Source: Pseudomonas fluorescens (lineage in GTDB: Bacteria > Pseudomonadota > Gammaproteobacteria > Pseudomonadales > Pseudomonadaceae). From it: a DNA stretch of 39,113 nucleotides. Location of the stretch: the NCBI RefSeq assembly GCF_005938625.1, contig NZ_VCNJ01000037.1, forward strand, positions 1 through 39,113, written 5' to 3'. The position numbers were made by a program, and so were the translations under genes. The notes below the pieces were generated by a model that worked only from the letters and a program-made list of their open reading frames with translations, was not told where the DNA came from and searched no databases. Shown here piece by piece: positions 23,606-31,611 of this stretch; position 1 is the first letter of the stretch; each line of letters opens with the position of its first letter.

Positions 23606-23699
23606 CTGTAGGAGCTGTCGAGTGAAACGAGGCTGCGATCTTTTGATCTTGTTTTTAACGGCAAGATCAAAAGATCGCAGCCTGCGGCAGCTCCTACAG
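23606..23699. repeat. Hairpin repeat, GAGCTGTCGAGTGAAACGAG type
   Basis: Same family as 20175-20262, here with complete outer arms CTGTAGGAGCTG and CAGCTCCTACAG. It lies between convergent genes and ends 6 bases before the stop of the ABC ATPase gene. Confidence 0.87.
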
Positions 23700-23705
23700 G
23701 GGATT

Positions 23706-24860
23706 TCAGTGAGAACCGGCGGCTTTGTTGAGGTCGCTCTCGGTCCATTCGGTGTAGACGCAGGCGTCAGCGGTGGCCCAGCGCACTTGCACTGGATCCC
23801 CGGCCTTGAGCGGCATGCCGGCGGCGGACAACGCTTTGACCGTCATCGAAGTCCCGCCCGAAGTGACTACGCTGCACGTCTGGCTCTCACCCAGAAACAG
23901 CACTTCTACAACCTTCGCTGAAACCTCATTCCACCCCGAAGGCAACGGTTCGCTGATCGCCTGCGACACGCTCAACGCCTGCGCTTTTTCCGGCCGCACC
24001 ATCAGCAAAACATCCTGATCGGTGTGCAACCCAGCGGTCAGGCGAATCGACAATGACTGTCCTTCAAACGAAGCCGCCGCATTGCCCTGCGCCTTGAGTT
24101 TGAGGAAGTTCGAGTTGCCCAGGAACGACGCGACAAACGCATTCGGCGGATTCTGATAAAGGTCATAACCGCTGCCCAATCCAACAATCTTGCCGTGACT
24201 GAAAATCGCGATGCGCTGCGACAAACGCATGGCTTCTTCCTGGTCGTGGGTCACGTAAACGATGGTGATGCCCAGACGGCGATGCAGTTGGCGCAGTTCG
24301 TCCTGTAAATCCTCGCGCAGTTTTTTATCCAGCGCACCGAGCGGTTCGTCCATCAGCAAAATGCGTGGTTCGTAGACCAAGGCGCGGGCGATGGCGACAC
24401 GTTGTTGCTGGCCACCCGACAACTGCGAAGGGCGGCGATGGGCGAACTGTTCCAGTTGCACCAGTTTCAGCATCGCATCGACGCGCTTTTCACGTTCGGC
24501 GGCCGCTAGTTTGCGAATCGCCAGCGGGAAGGCGATGTTGTCGCGCACCGACAGATGCGGAAACAGCGAATAACGCTGGAACACCATGCCGATGTCACGC
24601 TTGTGCGGCGGTACATTCACCAGCGATTCACCGTTGACGAGGATTTCGCCGCTGCTCGGCGTTTCAAATCCGGCGAGCATCGACAGCGTGGTGCTTTTGC
24701 CCGAGCCGCTGGAACCGAGGAAGGTCAGGAATTCACCGTCCTTGATGTCCAGCGAGATGTTGTCGACGGCGGCAAAGTCGCCGTAGTGCTTGTTCAGATT
24801 GCGCAGGCTGACCAGGGGTTTGTCATTCTGCTGGGAAGCGTCTTTGATCACGGCACTCAT
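23706..24860 (-). CDS. Polyamine-type ABC transporter ATP-binding protein
   Basis: A 384-residue ATPase of the PotA/CysA group. Walker A is GSSGSGKST (49-57), the Q-loop is MVFQRYSLFPHLSV (92-105), the signature is LSGGQQQRV (147-155), Walker B is ILLMDEPLGALD (167-178), then YVTHDQEEAM. A C-terminal TOBE region (about 290-384) ends the protein, typical for putrescine/spermidine-class importers. The ATG at 24860 has AGGAG 7 bases upstream; an in-frame extension to 25070 lies inside the permease gene. It is the fourth gene of a leftward operon with a binding protein and two permeases, whose promoter carries the regulon operator at 27758. The substrate need not be a polyamine. Confidence 0.88.
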   Translation of the reverse strand: MSAVIKDASQQNDKPLVSLRNLNKHYGDFAAVDNISLDIKDGEFLTFLGSSGSGKSTTLSMLAGFETPSSGEILVNGESLVNVPPHKRDIGMVFQRYSLFPHLSVRDNIAFPLAIRKLAAAEREKRVDAMLKLVQLEQFAHRRPSQLSGGQQQRVAIARALVYEPRILLMDEPLGALDKKLREDLQDELRQLHRRLGITIVYVTHDQEEAMRLSQRIAIFSHGKIVGLGSGYDLYQNPPNAFVASFLGNSNFLKLKAQGNAAASFEGQSLSIRLTAGLHTDQDVLLMVRPEKAQALSVSQAISEPLPSGWNEVSAKVVEVLFLGESQTCSVVTSGGTSMTVKALSAAGMPLKAGDPVQVRWATADACVYTEWTESDLNKAAGSH

Positions 24861-24877
24861 GTCGTACTCCTGGGCGC

Positions 24878-25687
24878 TCAGGCGCTGATTTCGTTGCGCC
24901 GGCGCAGCGCGGCGGCGATGACCATGACCAAAACAGACAAGCCGATCAGCAGCGTCGAAGCGACGGCGATCACTGGCGTCAGGTCCTGGCGCAAAGTGGT
25001 CCACATTTTCACGGGAAGGGTTTGCAGGGTAGGGCTGGCCATCATCACGCTGAGCACCACTTCGTCCCACGAAACGAGGAAGGCGAAAAGGGCGCCGGCA
25101 ACCATGCCCGGGCGAATCGCCGGGAAGGTCACCTTGAACACCGCTTGCAACCGTGAGGCGCCGCAGATCACCGCCGCGTCTTCAATCGACTGATCGAACA
25201 GCTTCAGCGAGTTGATGATCGAGATGATGGTGAACGGTAGCGCGACAATCACATGGCTGACGACAAAGGCGAACATCGTCCCGGTGTAACCGAGCTTGAG
25301 GAACAGCGCGTACACCGCCACGGCGATGATCACCAGCGGCACGATCATCGGCAGGGTGAACAGGCCGTAGAGCATTTCCCGGCCAGGAAAACGCCCGCGC
25401 ACCAGCGCAAACGCGGTCGGCAAACCGAGGGCTACGGCGCAAATCGTCGTCAGTACTGCAACTTTGAGGCTGGCCGCTGCAGCGTTCATCCAGTCGGGAT
25501 TGGAGAAGAACTGGCCGTACCATTTCAGCGTCCAGCCCGGTGGTGGAAACACCAACCACTGCGAAGAGCCGAACGACAAAAGCACGATGAACACGATCGG
25601 CAACAGCAGAAACAAACCGATCAGCCCGGTAGTGGCGTAGAGGCCGAAGCGCATGCGCCGGCTCATCGCATTGGGGGTCAGGAGCAT
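24878..25687 (-). CDS. Polyamine-type ABC transporter permease (PotC type)
   Basis: A 269-residue permease with about six helices, the first being ATTGLIGLFLLLPIVFIVLL. The EAA loop is EDAAVICGASRLQAVFKVTF near 178. The protein ends in a helix plus basic tail (LVMVIAAALRRRNEIS). Six bases separate it from the upstream permease, 17 from the ATPase gene. It pairs with the PotB-type subunit encoded next to it. Confidence 0.88.
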   Translation of the reverse strand: MLLTPNAMSRRMRFGLYATTGLIGLFLLLPIVFIVLLSFGSSQWLVFPPPGWTLKWYGQFFSNPDWMNAAAASLKVAVLTTICAVALGLPTAFALVRGRFPGREMLYGLFTLPMIVPLVIIAVAVYALFLKLGYTGTMFAFVVSHVIVALPFTIISIINSLKLFDQSIEDAAVICGASRLQAVFKVTFPAIRPGMVAGALFAFLVSWDEVVLSVMMASPTLQTLPVKMWTTLRQDLTPVIAVASTLLIGLSVLVMVIAAALRRRNEISA

Positions 25688-25693
25688 GTCGGC

Positions 25694-26641
25694 TTACCTC
25701 GCGTTACTGGCGCCAACCGGGGATTCCGGCTGAAGCTTCAGGTAGAAGTAGAACAGCACCAAAGTGATCGCGATCAGCAACGCGGCGCCGGCACTGGCCA
25801 GGCCCCAGTTGAGGAACGATTGCACCTGCTGAATGATGAACTCCGGCAGCATCATGTTCTGCGCCCCGCCGAGCAGCGCCGGGGTCACGTAGTAACCGAG
25901 CGACATGACGAACACCATCAAACCACCGGAGGCAAGACCCGGACGACACAGCGGCAGGAACACCCGGAAGAAGTTGGTCCACGGACTGGCGCCGCAGATC
26001 GAACCGGCCTGCAGAATCATCGGGTCAATGGCCTGCATGGTTGCCTGCAACGGCAGGACGATGAACGGGATCATGATGTAACTCATGCCGATCACTACGC
26101 CGGTGAGGTTGTGCACCATCTCCAGCGGCTGATCGATGATGCCCATCGCCATCAAGGCCTTGTTGATCACGCCCGAAGCTTGCAGCAACACCAGCCACGA
26201 ATAGGTGCGGGCGAGCAGGCTGGTCCACATCGACAGCAGCACGATGTTGAGAATCCAGCGCCCCCAGCCGCGCGGCACCAGAGTGATTGCCCACGCTAGC
26301 GGAAAGCCCAGCAGCAGGCTGAACAGTGTTACCAGCCCAGCCACCGAAAAGGTGTTGAGCAGCACCCGGGCATAGGCCGAGTTGGCGAACAGTTGTTCGT
26401 AGTTACCAAGGCCAGGCGTCGGTTCGAGCACGCCGCGCAACAGCAGACCAATCAACGGCGCGAGAAAGAACAGGCCGATGAACAGCAGCGCCGGTACGAG
26501 GTTGCCGGCGCCGCGCCAGCGTTGTCTGAGGGACGGGGCTTGCTGCATCGCAACCGCCTGTGTTCCGTGGGCCGAACCGGCAGCGCTGGCGGCGCTCCCG
26601 GTGGCAGTGGAGGGACGGGACGCGGTGGCCGCCATTTTCAT
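25694..26641 (-). CDS. Polyamine-type ABC transporter permease (PotB type)
   Basis: A 315-residue permease. A low-complexity Ala/Ser/Thr-rich N-terminal tail of about 40 residues precedes the first helix (LVPALLFIGLFFLAPLIGLLL). The EAA-like loop is DPMILQAGSICGASPWTNFF near 205. I start at the ATG at 26641, which overlaps the stop of the binding-protein gene (ATGA); an alternative start at 26662 would extend 21 bases into that gene. The long tail is unusual for the family and may be disordered. Confidence 0.86.
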   Translation of the reverse strand: MKMAATASRPSTATGSAASAAGSAHGTQAVAMQQAPSLRQRWRGAGNLVPALLFIGLFFLAPLIGLLLRGVLEPTPGLGNYEQLFANSAYARVLLNTFSVAGLVTLFSLLLGFPLAWAITLVPRGWGRWILNIVLLSMWTSLLARTYSWLVLLQASGVINKALMAMGIIDQPLEMVHNLTGVVIGMSYIMIPFIVLPLQATMQAIDPMILQAGSICGASPWTNFFRVFLPLCRPGLASGGLMVFVMSLGYYVTPALLGGAQNMMLPEFIIQQVQSFLNWGLASAGAALLIAITLVLFYFYLKLQPESPVGASNAR

Positions 26642-27663
26642 TTGACCAGCCATTCGTTCCACCGTGTCGCGATGGCCTGGCCGTTTTTGGCCCAGTACGC
26701 GAAATCAAGAGTGATCTGATCCTTAGCGTAGGCAGTCGGCAGGTTGGGGGCCAGCGTCGAATCCAGACGCTCCACACTGTCGAGGTTGACCGGGGCGTAG
26801 GCGGTCAGGTTGGAGAAGTCGGCCTGGCCCTTGGCGCTGCTGGCACTGGCCAGAAACTTCATCGCCGCGTCCTTGTTTTTCGAGCCCTTTGGAATCACCA
26901 GAATGTCGGCCATGACCAGGTTCTGTTTCCAGCTCACGCCGACCGGCGCGCCGTCTTCTTGCAGGGCGTGAATGCGCCCGTTCCAGAACTGGCCCATGCT
27001 CGCTTCGCCGGACGCCAGCAGTTGCTGCGACTGCGCGCCGCCGCCCCACCAGACGATGTCTTTCTTGATGGTGTCGAGTTTTTTGAAGGCGCGATCCAGA
27101 TCCAACGGGTAGAGCTTGTCGGCGGCTACGCCATCGGCCAGCAGCGCCAGTTCGAGCACGCCAGGGCTTGGCCATTTGTACAGGGCGCGTTTGCCGGGGT
27201 AGGTCTTGGTGTCGAACAGGGCGCTCCAGTCCTGCGGCTTGTTGGCGCCGAGTTTGCCCTCGTTGTAGCCGAGGACGAAGGAGAAGAAGAACGAGCCGAC
27301 GCCATGATCGCTGACGAAACGCGGGTCGATCTTGTCGCGTTGAATGACTTTGAAATCGAGGGGTTCGAGCAGGCCTTCAGCGGCGGCGCGCAGGGCGAAA
27401 TCGGCTTCGACATCGACTACGTCCCACTGCACGTTGCCGCTCTCGACCATGGCTTTGAGTTTGCCGTAGTCGGTCGGGCCGTCCTGCACGACGGTGATGC
27501 CGCTGGCCTTGCTGAACGGATCGGCCCAGGCCTGTTTCTGCGCATCCTGGGTGCTTCCGCCCCAGCTGACGAAGTTCACGCTTTCGGCAGCCATTGCAGC
27601 CTGGCCGGTGACGCTGAGCAGTCCCGCAAAAAAGATCGCGGTTGCAGCTTTGTTCAACACCAT
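26638..27663 (-). CDS. Polyamine-type periplasmic binding protein
   Basis: A 341-residue extracellular solute-binding protein of the spermidine/putrescine class. The ATG at 27663 has GAGGG 7 bases upstream; residues 1-25 form a signal peptide (ATAIFFAGLLSVTGQAAMA) before AESVNFVSWGG. Later marks are QDGPTDYGKLKAMVESGNVQ (about residues 53-72), the WDVVDVEADFALRA helix, and KDIVWWGGGAQSQQLLASGE, the tryptophan-rich ligand cleft. First gene of the importer operon. The shared operator links it to the catabolic genes to the right, so the ligand may be the starting compound of that pathway, probably a nitrogenous or cationic molecule. Confidence 0.85.
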   Translation of the reverse strand: MVLNKAATAIFFAGLLSVTGQAAMAAESVNFVSWGGSTQDAQKQAWADPFSKASGITVVQDGPTDYGKLKAMVESGNVQWDVVDVEADFALRAAAEGLLEPLDFKVIQRDKIDPRFVSDHGVGSFFFSFVLGYNEGKLGANKPQDWSALFDTKTYPGKRALYKWPSPGVLELALLADGVAADKLYPLDLDRAFKKLDTIKKDIVWWGGGAQSQQLLASGEASMGQFWNGRIHALQEDGAPVGVSWKQNLVMADILVIPKGSKNKDAAMKFLASASSAKGQADFSNLTAYAPVNLDSVERLDSTLAPNLPTAYAKDQITLDFAYWAKNGQAIATRWNEWLVK

Positions 27664-27757
27664 GTTCACGCCCTCATTGTTGTGTTTTTGAGCGGGCTTG
27701 CGTTGTTGCCCGCCTATCGGGAGCAGTAGATGGACGTTCGTTGGAGTGTCCGGTCTA

Positions 27758-27794
27758 TGGAATATCATATTATGGTATTCCAAACTTTGTGCAA
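27758..27794 (-). promoter_or_regulatory. Promoter and operator of the importer operon
   Basis: On the minus strand: -35 TTGCAC (27794-27789), 16-base spacer, -10 TAATAT (27772-27767). The -10 lies inside a 25-bp inverted repeat at 27758-27782 with outer arms TGGAATA / TATTCCA and inner arms CATA / TATG. The core GGAATACCATAATAT matches the sites at 29237 and 35084. This is the arrangement of an operator for an FCD-type GntR repressor, whose gene is at 30280-31032. Confidence 0.65.
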
Positions 27795-27871
27795 GCACTT
27801 TGCCTTACCGGTTATCTGGCAGCTGATGGTTTTTCACTTGAGAGATGTGTAGGAATTTTAGATCCAGCCCC

Positions 27872-28090
27872 TCATCGGAACGCCGCCCGCCCAGCCCTCT
27901 CCCAATGGGTGAGGGGGAAAGGGAGCAGATCTTCATGCTGTTCAAAACCGAGTTCGACTTGGTATTGGAAAGGGAGCCGATCTTTGTACTGTTCAAAACC
28001 TGAGTTCGGCTCGGTATTTCAGGTCGGCGTATAGCGTGCAATCACCTCGGTAGGCTCCCTCTCCCTCCGGGAGAGGGCTGGGGTGAGGGC
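27872..28090. repeat. Intergenic repeat block with ~51-bp tandem duplication
   Basis: Flanked by inverted CCAGCCCTCTCCC (27890) and GGGAGAGGGCTGG (28070) elements of the type also seen at 38985. Inside lie two direct copies, 27916-27966 and 27967-28018, each starting GGAAAGGGAGC and containing CTGTTCAAAACC and GAGTTCG. No coding capacity. With the promoter region this explains the gene-free stretch 27664-28094. Confidence 0.8.
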
Positions 28091-28094
28091 AGCT

Positions 28095-29204
28095 TCATTC
28101 GGTAAACGGAATACTCTCTACTACCTCCAGGTCATACCCAGTCAACCCCGCATACTTCACTGGCGGGCCGAGATGGCGCAATTTGCCCACCCCAAGGTTC
28201 TGCAGAATCTGCGCCCCAGTCCCCACTTCCGAATAAATCCGCGACTGCGAGCGACTGAACTGCCGCGGCGGCTGGGTCAATTGCGGTACCCGCTCCAGCA
28301 ACGCCTGCGAAGACTCATGATTGGCCAACACCACCACAACCCCATGCCCCTCAGTCGCGACCCGTTGCAGCGCCGCCCACAGCGTCCAGTTGGTCGGCCC
28401 GCTGTACTCGGCGCCGACCAGATCGCGCAACGGATCAATCACATGCACACGCACCAGCGTCGGCTCTTCACGGCGCAACTCACCCATGACCATCGCCATG
28501 TGCACGCCGCCTTCGATGCGATCCTCAAAGGTGATCAAGCGGAACGTGCCATGCACCGTCGGCAGCTCACGTTCGCCAATCCGTTCGATGGTGTGTTCGG
28601 TGCTCAGGCGATAGTGGATCAGATCGGCGATGGTGCCGATCTTGATCCCGTGCTTGCGCGCAAACACTTCCAGGTCCGGGCGACGAGCCATGGTGCCGTC
28701 GTCGTTCATCACCTCGACGATCACCGAGGCCGGGGTGAAACCGGCGAGACGGGCCAAATCACAACCCGCTTCGGTATGCCCGGCGCGCGTCAGCACGCCA
28801 CCTTCCTTGGCGCGCAGCGGGAAGATGTGGCCGGGCTGCACCAGGTCTTCAGCGCGAGCATTCGGCGCGACGGCGGCAGCAACGGTGCAGGCGCGATCTG
28901 CCGCCGAAATGCCAGTGGTCACGCCGACCGCCGCTTCAATCGATACGGTAAACGCGGTGCTGAACACGCTGCCATTGGCCGGGACCATTTGCTCCAAACC
29001 CAAACGCTGGCAATGTTCGTCAGTCAGCGTCAGGCAGATCAGCCCGCGCGCTTCACGGGCCATGAAGCTGATCGCCTCGGGCGTGCAGCGGTCGGCGGCC
29101 AGCAGCAGGTCGCCTTCGTTTTCGCGGTCTTCGTCATCGACCAGCAAGACCATTTTGCCGAGACGATAATCTTCGATGATTTCTTCGATGCTGTTGAAGG
29201 CCAT
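28095..29204 (-). CDS. ribB: 3,4-dihydroxy-2-butanone-4-phosphate synthase with degenerate GTP cyclohydrolase II half
   Basis: A 369-residue cytosolic RibBA-type protein. The N-terminal domain (1-200) keeps the DHBP synthase marks, the acidic metal loop DDEDRENEGDLLLAAD (23-38) and RAGHTEAGCD (140-149), and should make the four-carbon precursor of riboflavin from ribulose 5-phosphate. The C-terminal half (about 205-369) resembles GTP cyclohydrolase II but lacks the zinc motif CxxxxxxxxxxCxC and the catalytic loop, so only the first activity is expected; pseudomonad RibB proteins commonly show this layout. Only 68 bases separate it from a divergent gene, leaving no room for an FMN riboswitch; the gap holds the regulon operator instead. 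It is probably a paralogue serving flavin demand of the neighbouring pathway. Confidence 0.85.
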   Translation of the reverse strand: MAFNSIEEIIEDYRLGKMVLLVDDEDRENEGDLLLAADRCTPEAISFMAREARGLICLTLTDEHCQRLGLEQMVPANGSVFSTAFTVSIEAAVGVTTGISAADRACTVAAAVAPNARAEDLVQPGHIFPLRAKEGGVLTRAGHTEAGCDLARLAGFTPASVIVEVMNDDGTMARRPDLEVFARKHGIKIGTIADLIHYRLSTEHTIERIGERELPTVHGTFRLITFEDRIEGGVHMAMVMGELRREEPTLVRVHVIDPLRDLVGAEYSGPTNWTLWAALQRVATEGHGVVVVLANHESSQALLERVPQLTQPPRQFSRSQSRIYSEVGTGAQILQNLGVGKLRHLGPPVKYAGLTGYDLEVVESIPFTE

Positions 29205-29224
29205 GCTGGACTCTCAGGGTTCGT

Positions 29225-29252
29225 TGGAAATATATTGGTATACCATAATACA
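29225..29252 (+). promoter_or_regulatory. Promoter and operator between ribB paralogue and DUF1330 gene
   Basis: Plus-strand promoter: -35 TTGGAA (29225-29230), 16-base spacer, -10 TAATAC (29247-29252). The spacer contains the perfect 10-bp palindrome TGGTATACCA (29237-29246), abutting the -10. The same palindrome would also cover a minus-strand promoter for ribB. It is the second of three matching operators in the window. Confidence 0.65.
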
Positions 29253-29272
29253 AAATCAACAAAGAGGTCACT

Positions 29273-29569
29273 ATGAAGGCGTACTGGATTGCTCATGTGG
29301 ATATAGCCGATGCCGATCACTACAGCCAATACACCCAGCGCGCGCCGGCAGCCTTCGCTGAGTTTGGCGCGAAGTTTCTGGCCAGAGGCGGGCGTAGTGA
29401 GGCGATGGAAGGGCGCAAGACCCCGCAGCGCAGCGTGGTGATCGAGTTTGAAAGCTACGAAAAAGCCGTGGCGTGCTACCACTCGGCGGCGTACCAGGAA
29501 GCGAAAAGTTATCGCGAGGAATGGGCAAGGGCAGAGATCGTCATCGTGGAAGGCATCGCCCCACTCTGA
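29273..29569 (+). CDS. DUF1330 small protein
   Basis: A 98-residue protein of the DUF1330 family (ferredoxin-like dimeric alpha/beta-barrel fold). It begins MKAYWIAHVDIADADHYSQY and contains PAAFAEFGAKFLARGGRSEA, then RSVVIEFESYEKAVACYHSA with the family's S-x-x-Y-Q-x-A segment after it. A ribosome site AGAGG precedes the ATG. The role of the family is not settled; relatives of this fold act as monooxygenases, isomerases or decarboxylases. Promoter sharing with the ribB paralogue and the common operator tie it to the catabolic regulon. Confidence 0.88.
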   Translation: MKAYWIAHVDIADADHYSQYTQRAPAAFAEFGAKFLARGGRSEAMEGRKTPQRSVVIEFESYEKAVACYHSAAYQEAKSYREEWARAEIVIVEGIAPL

Positions 29570-29581
29570 AGCCTAGGGTAT

Positions 29582-29694
29582 TGATCGTTCCCACGCTCCG
29601 CGTGGGAATGCCTCTTCGGACGCTCCGCGTTCGGCTTTGAAAGGGACGCGGAGCGTCCCGGGCTGCATTCCCACGCGGAGCGTGGGAACGATCA
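29582..29694. repeat. Palindromic intergenic repeat, GATCGTTCCCACGC type
   Basis: Second copy of the element at 11009-11115, with outer arms TGATCGTTCCCACGC and GCGTGGGAACGATCA. It lies between the convergent DUF1330 and Nudix genes, 20 bases before the Nudix stop, and could end both transcripts. Confidence 0.87.
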
Positions 29695-29714
29695 GACAGG
29701 GGGAAAGGTGGTGA

Positions 29715-30278
29715 TCAGCGGATAAAGTGAATCTTGCCGCTATCGTCATTACCCATGTAAATCCCATAAACCCCAGCCTGGCGCTCCTCGATATAGCGCT
29801 CGAGAATCTGCCGGATCGCCGGGTAATAGATCTGTTCCCACGGAATGTCTTCCGGCGCGAAGAACTTGTAATCCATGGTCTCCGGCCCGTACTGCCCGGT
29901 GATCTCCAGCGCGATGGCGCGGAAGATGATGTACACCTCGCTGATCTTCGGCACGCTGAAAATCGAATACGGCGAGACGATTTCCGCACGCACGCCGCTT
30001 TCTTCCCAGACTTCACGGATGGCCGCTTGCTCGGTGGTTTCGCCGCTTTCCATGAAACCGGCGGGCAGCGTCCAGGTGCCCGGGCGCGGGGGAATCGCCC
30101 GTTGGCACAAGAGGTATTTGCCGTCCTGCTCGATGATGCAGCCGGCGATGATCTTCGGATTGACGTAATGGATGTAGCCGCAGCCGCGACACATCAGGCG
30201 CTCGTGCGTATCGCCCGCCGGTATCTGCTGACCGAGGTCAGGGCCACCGCATTTCGGGCAATAGCTCGGGCTGAACAT
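29715..30278 (-). CDS. Nudix hydrolase with N-terminal zinc ribbon
   Basis: A 187-residue hydrolase of a nucleoside diphosphate linked to another group. The N-terminus carries a zinc ribbon (C7, C10, C30, C33 in CPKC and CRGC), followed by the Nudix domain (about 42-165). The Nudix box is complete at 74-96, from GFMESGE through REVWEESGV. This architecture (Nudix_N_2 type) is known from dinucleotide hydrolases; substrates may include NADH, FAD or ADP-ribose. One base separates its ATG from the stop of the GntR gene, so it is co-transcribed. In a flavin-dependent pathway an FAD- or NAD-related substrate would fit, but this is inference. Confidence 0.87.
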   Translation of the reverse strand: MFSPSYCPKCGGPDLGQQIPAGDTHERLMCRGCGYIHYVNPKIIAGCIIEQDGKYLLCQRAIPPRPGTWTLPAGFMESGETTEQAAIREVWEESGVRAEIVSPYSIFSVPKISEVYIIFRAIALEITGQYGPETMDYKFFAPEDIPWEQIYYPAIRQILERYIEERQAGVYGIYMGNDDSGKIHFIR

Positions 30279-30279
30279 A

Positions 30280-31032
30280 TCAGTGACCTATACGCGGTTC
30301 TTTCAGCGCGATGGGCAGGGTCATGGCCGGGGTTGCTCCGGTCTCTTCCTGCTTGCGCTTGAGATAGTCGAGCGCTACCGCAGCGGCAGCGCGAACGTGA
30401 TCGACACAGGCCTGATGCGCCACCAGCGGATCGCCGCTCTTGATCGCTTCGACCATTTTTTCCATTTCCTGATTACTCGCGCCGCGACGGTTCTCCTGGG
30501 AAACCGAGGTCGCGCGCAGGTAGCTGATGCGCGCCTGCAACTGACGCAGCTGAGTCGCCGCGACATGGTTGCCCGAGCCTTCGAGCAGCACATCGTAGAA
30601 GCCTTGCACTGAGTCGATCACCTGTTGCAACTCGCCGTCCTTGAGCGCCTTGCGGTTCTCGTCGAGGGCTTTTTCCAGGGCTTTGATGTCCTTGGCTTTG
30701 GCGCGCAGGGTGAACAGCTGCACGATCAAACCTTCGAGTACGCAACGCAGTTCGTAGATGTCGACGGCATCGGCGAGGGTGATGATCGCCACGCGCGGGC
30801 CTTTGGCATCGGCAAACTCAACCAGACCTTCGGATTCCAGGTGACGCAAGGCCTCGCGCACGGAGGTGCGGCTGACGCCAAGGCGATCGCACAGATCGCG
30901 CTCGACCAGACGATCGCCGGGCATGAGCTGGAAATTCATGATCGCGCTACGCAGTTTATCCAGCACGATTTCGCGCAGGGTAACGGGGTTGCGATTGACC
31001 TTGAAGCTGTCGTCGAGTGGCTGGCGTTTCAT
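30280..31032 (-). CDS. GntR-family regulator with FCD domain, likely controller of the catabolic regulon
   Basis: A 250-residue regulator. The winged helix-turn-helix (about 17-83) contains LREIVLDKLRSAIMNFQLMP, GDRLVERDLCDRLGVSRTSV and REALRHLESEGLVE, a canonical GntR domain. The all-helical FCD ligand domain (about 95-225) carries potential metal ligands in DSVQGFYDVLLEGSGN, HQACVDHVRAAAA. FCD-type GntR proteins bind palindromes of the TGGTNNNACCA kind; three such sites (27758, 29237, 35084) lie in promoters of the surrounding genes, so it most likely represses them until a pathway intermediate binds. It sits within the operon, 58 bases after the decarboxylase-like gene. Confidence 0.9.
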   Translation of the reverse strand: MKRQPLDDSFKVNRNPVTLREIVLDKLRSAIMNFQLMPGDRLVERDLCDRLGVSRTSVREALRHLESEGLVEFADAKGPRVAIITLADAVDIYELRCVLEGLIVQLFTLRAKAKDIKALEKALDENRKALKDGELQQVIDSVQGFYDVLLEGSGNHVAATQLRQLQARISYLRATSVSQENRRGASNQEMEKMVEAIKSGDPLVAHQACVDHVRAAAAVALDYLKRKQEETGATPAMTLPIALKEPRIGH

Positions 31033-31090
31033 GGGGTCCGCTCTTTAAGTTGGCTGTCCATGCCAGACGGGCATCTAAACAGCCGAGGGG

Positions 31091-31480
31091 TTAACTGGAG
31101 GCCTCGGCGTCGGCTTCGGCAAAGGCTTCACGGGCCAGCCGGAAACTGTCCACGGCTGCCGGAACGCCGCAATAAATGCCGACCTGAAGCAGAATTTCGC
31201 GTATTTGCTCACGACTCAGGCCGTTACGCAAGGCGCCGCGCACATGCAGCTTGAGTTCGTGCGGACGGTTGAGCGCCGAGATCATCGCCAGGTTGATCAT
31301 GCTGCGCTCCTTGAGCGACAAACCTTCACGACCCCAGACATGGCCCCAGCAGTATTCGGTGACCATTTCCTGCAGCGGGCGGGTGAAGTCGTCGGCGTTC
31401 TCTATAGAGCGCTGCACATAGGCTTCGCCGAGTACCTGAGTGCGGATTTTCAGGCCTTTTTCGTACTTTTCGTTACTCAT
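31091..31480 (-). CDS. Carboxymuconolactone decarboxylase-family protein
   Basis: A 129-residue all-helical protein (130 if the ATG one codon earlier is used). GGAGGA directly abuts the first ATG, so the second ATG, at 31480, has the better spacing. The sequence follows gamma-carboxymuconolactone decarboxylase (PcaC) closely in pattern: EYCWGHVWGREGLSLKERSM, ALNRPHELKLHVRGALRNGL, EILLQVGIYCGVPAAVDSF. It lacks the CxxC of AhpD peroxidases, so a decarboxylase, isomerase or lactone-related role is likelier than peroxide reduction. It is part of the leftward catabolic operon. Confidence 0.85.
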   Translation of the reverse strand: MSNEKYEKGLKIRTQVLGEAYVQRSIENADDFTRPLQEMVTEYCWGHVWGREGLSLKERSMINLAMISALNRPHELKLHVRGALRNGLSREQIREILLQVGIYCGVPAAVDSFRLAREAFAEADAEASS

Positions 31481-31507
31481 CATTCCTCCTCACGACACCG
31501 ATCCCTT

Positions 31508-31594
31508 GTGTAGGAGCTGCCGAAGGCTGCGATCCTTTGATCTTGCTCTTGAAAATCAAAGTCAAAAGATCGCAGCCTTCGGCAGCTCCTACAG
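31508..31594. repeat. Hairpin repeat inside the catabolic operon
   Basis: Third relative of the GAGCTG hairpin repeat: TGTAGGAGCTGCCGAAGGCT with its complement AGCCTTCGGCAGCTCCTACA at the other end. It lies in the 131-base gap between the flavin reductase and decarboxylase-like genes, where it could lower read-through or stabilise the upstream mRNA. Confidence 0.87.
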
Positions 31595-31611
31595 TGATGT
31601 GTGTGAATCTG

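Noticed and set aside
27642..28041. Small open frames in the gap between the importer and ribB
   Set aside because: They fall in promoter and repeat DNA, lack ribosome sites and follow the tandem duplication.
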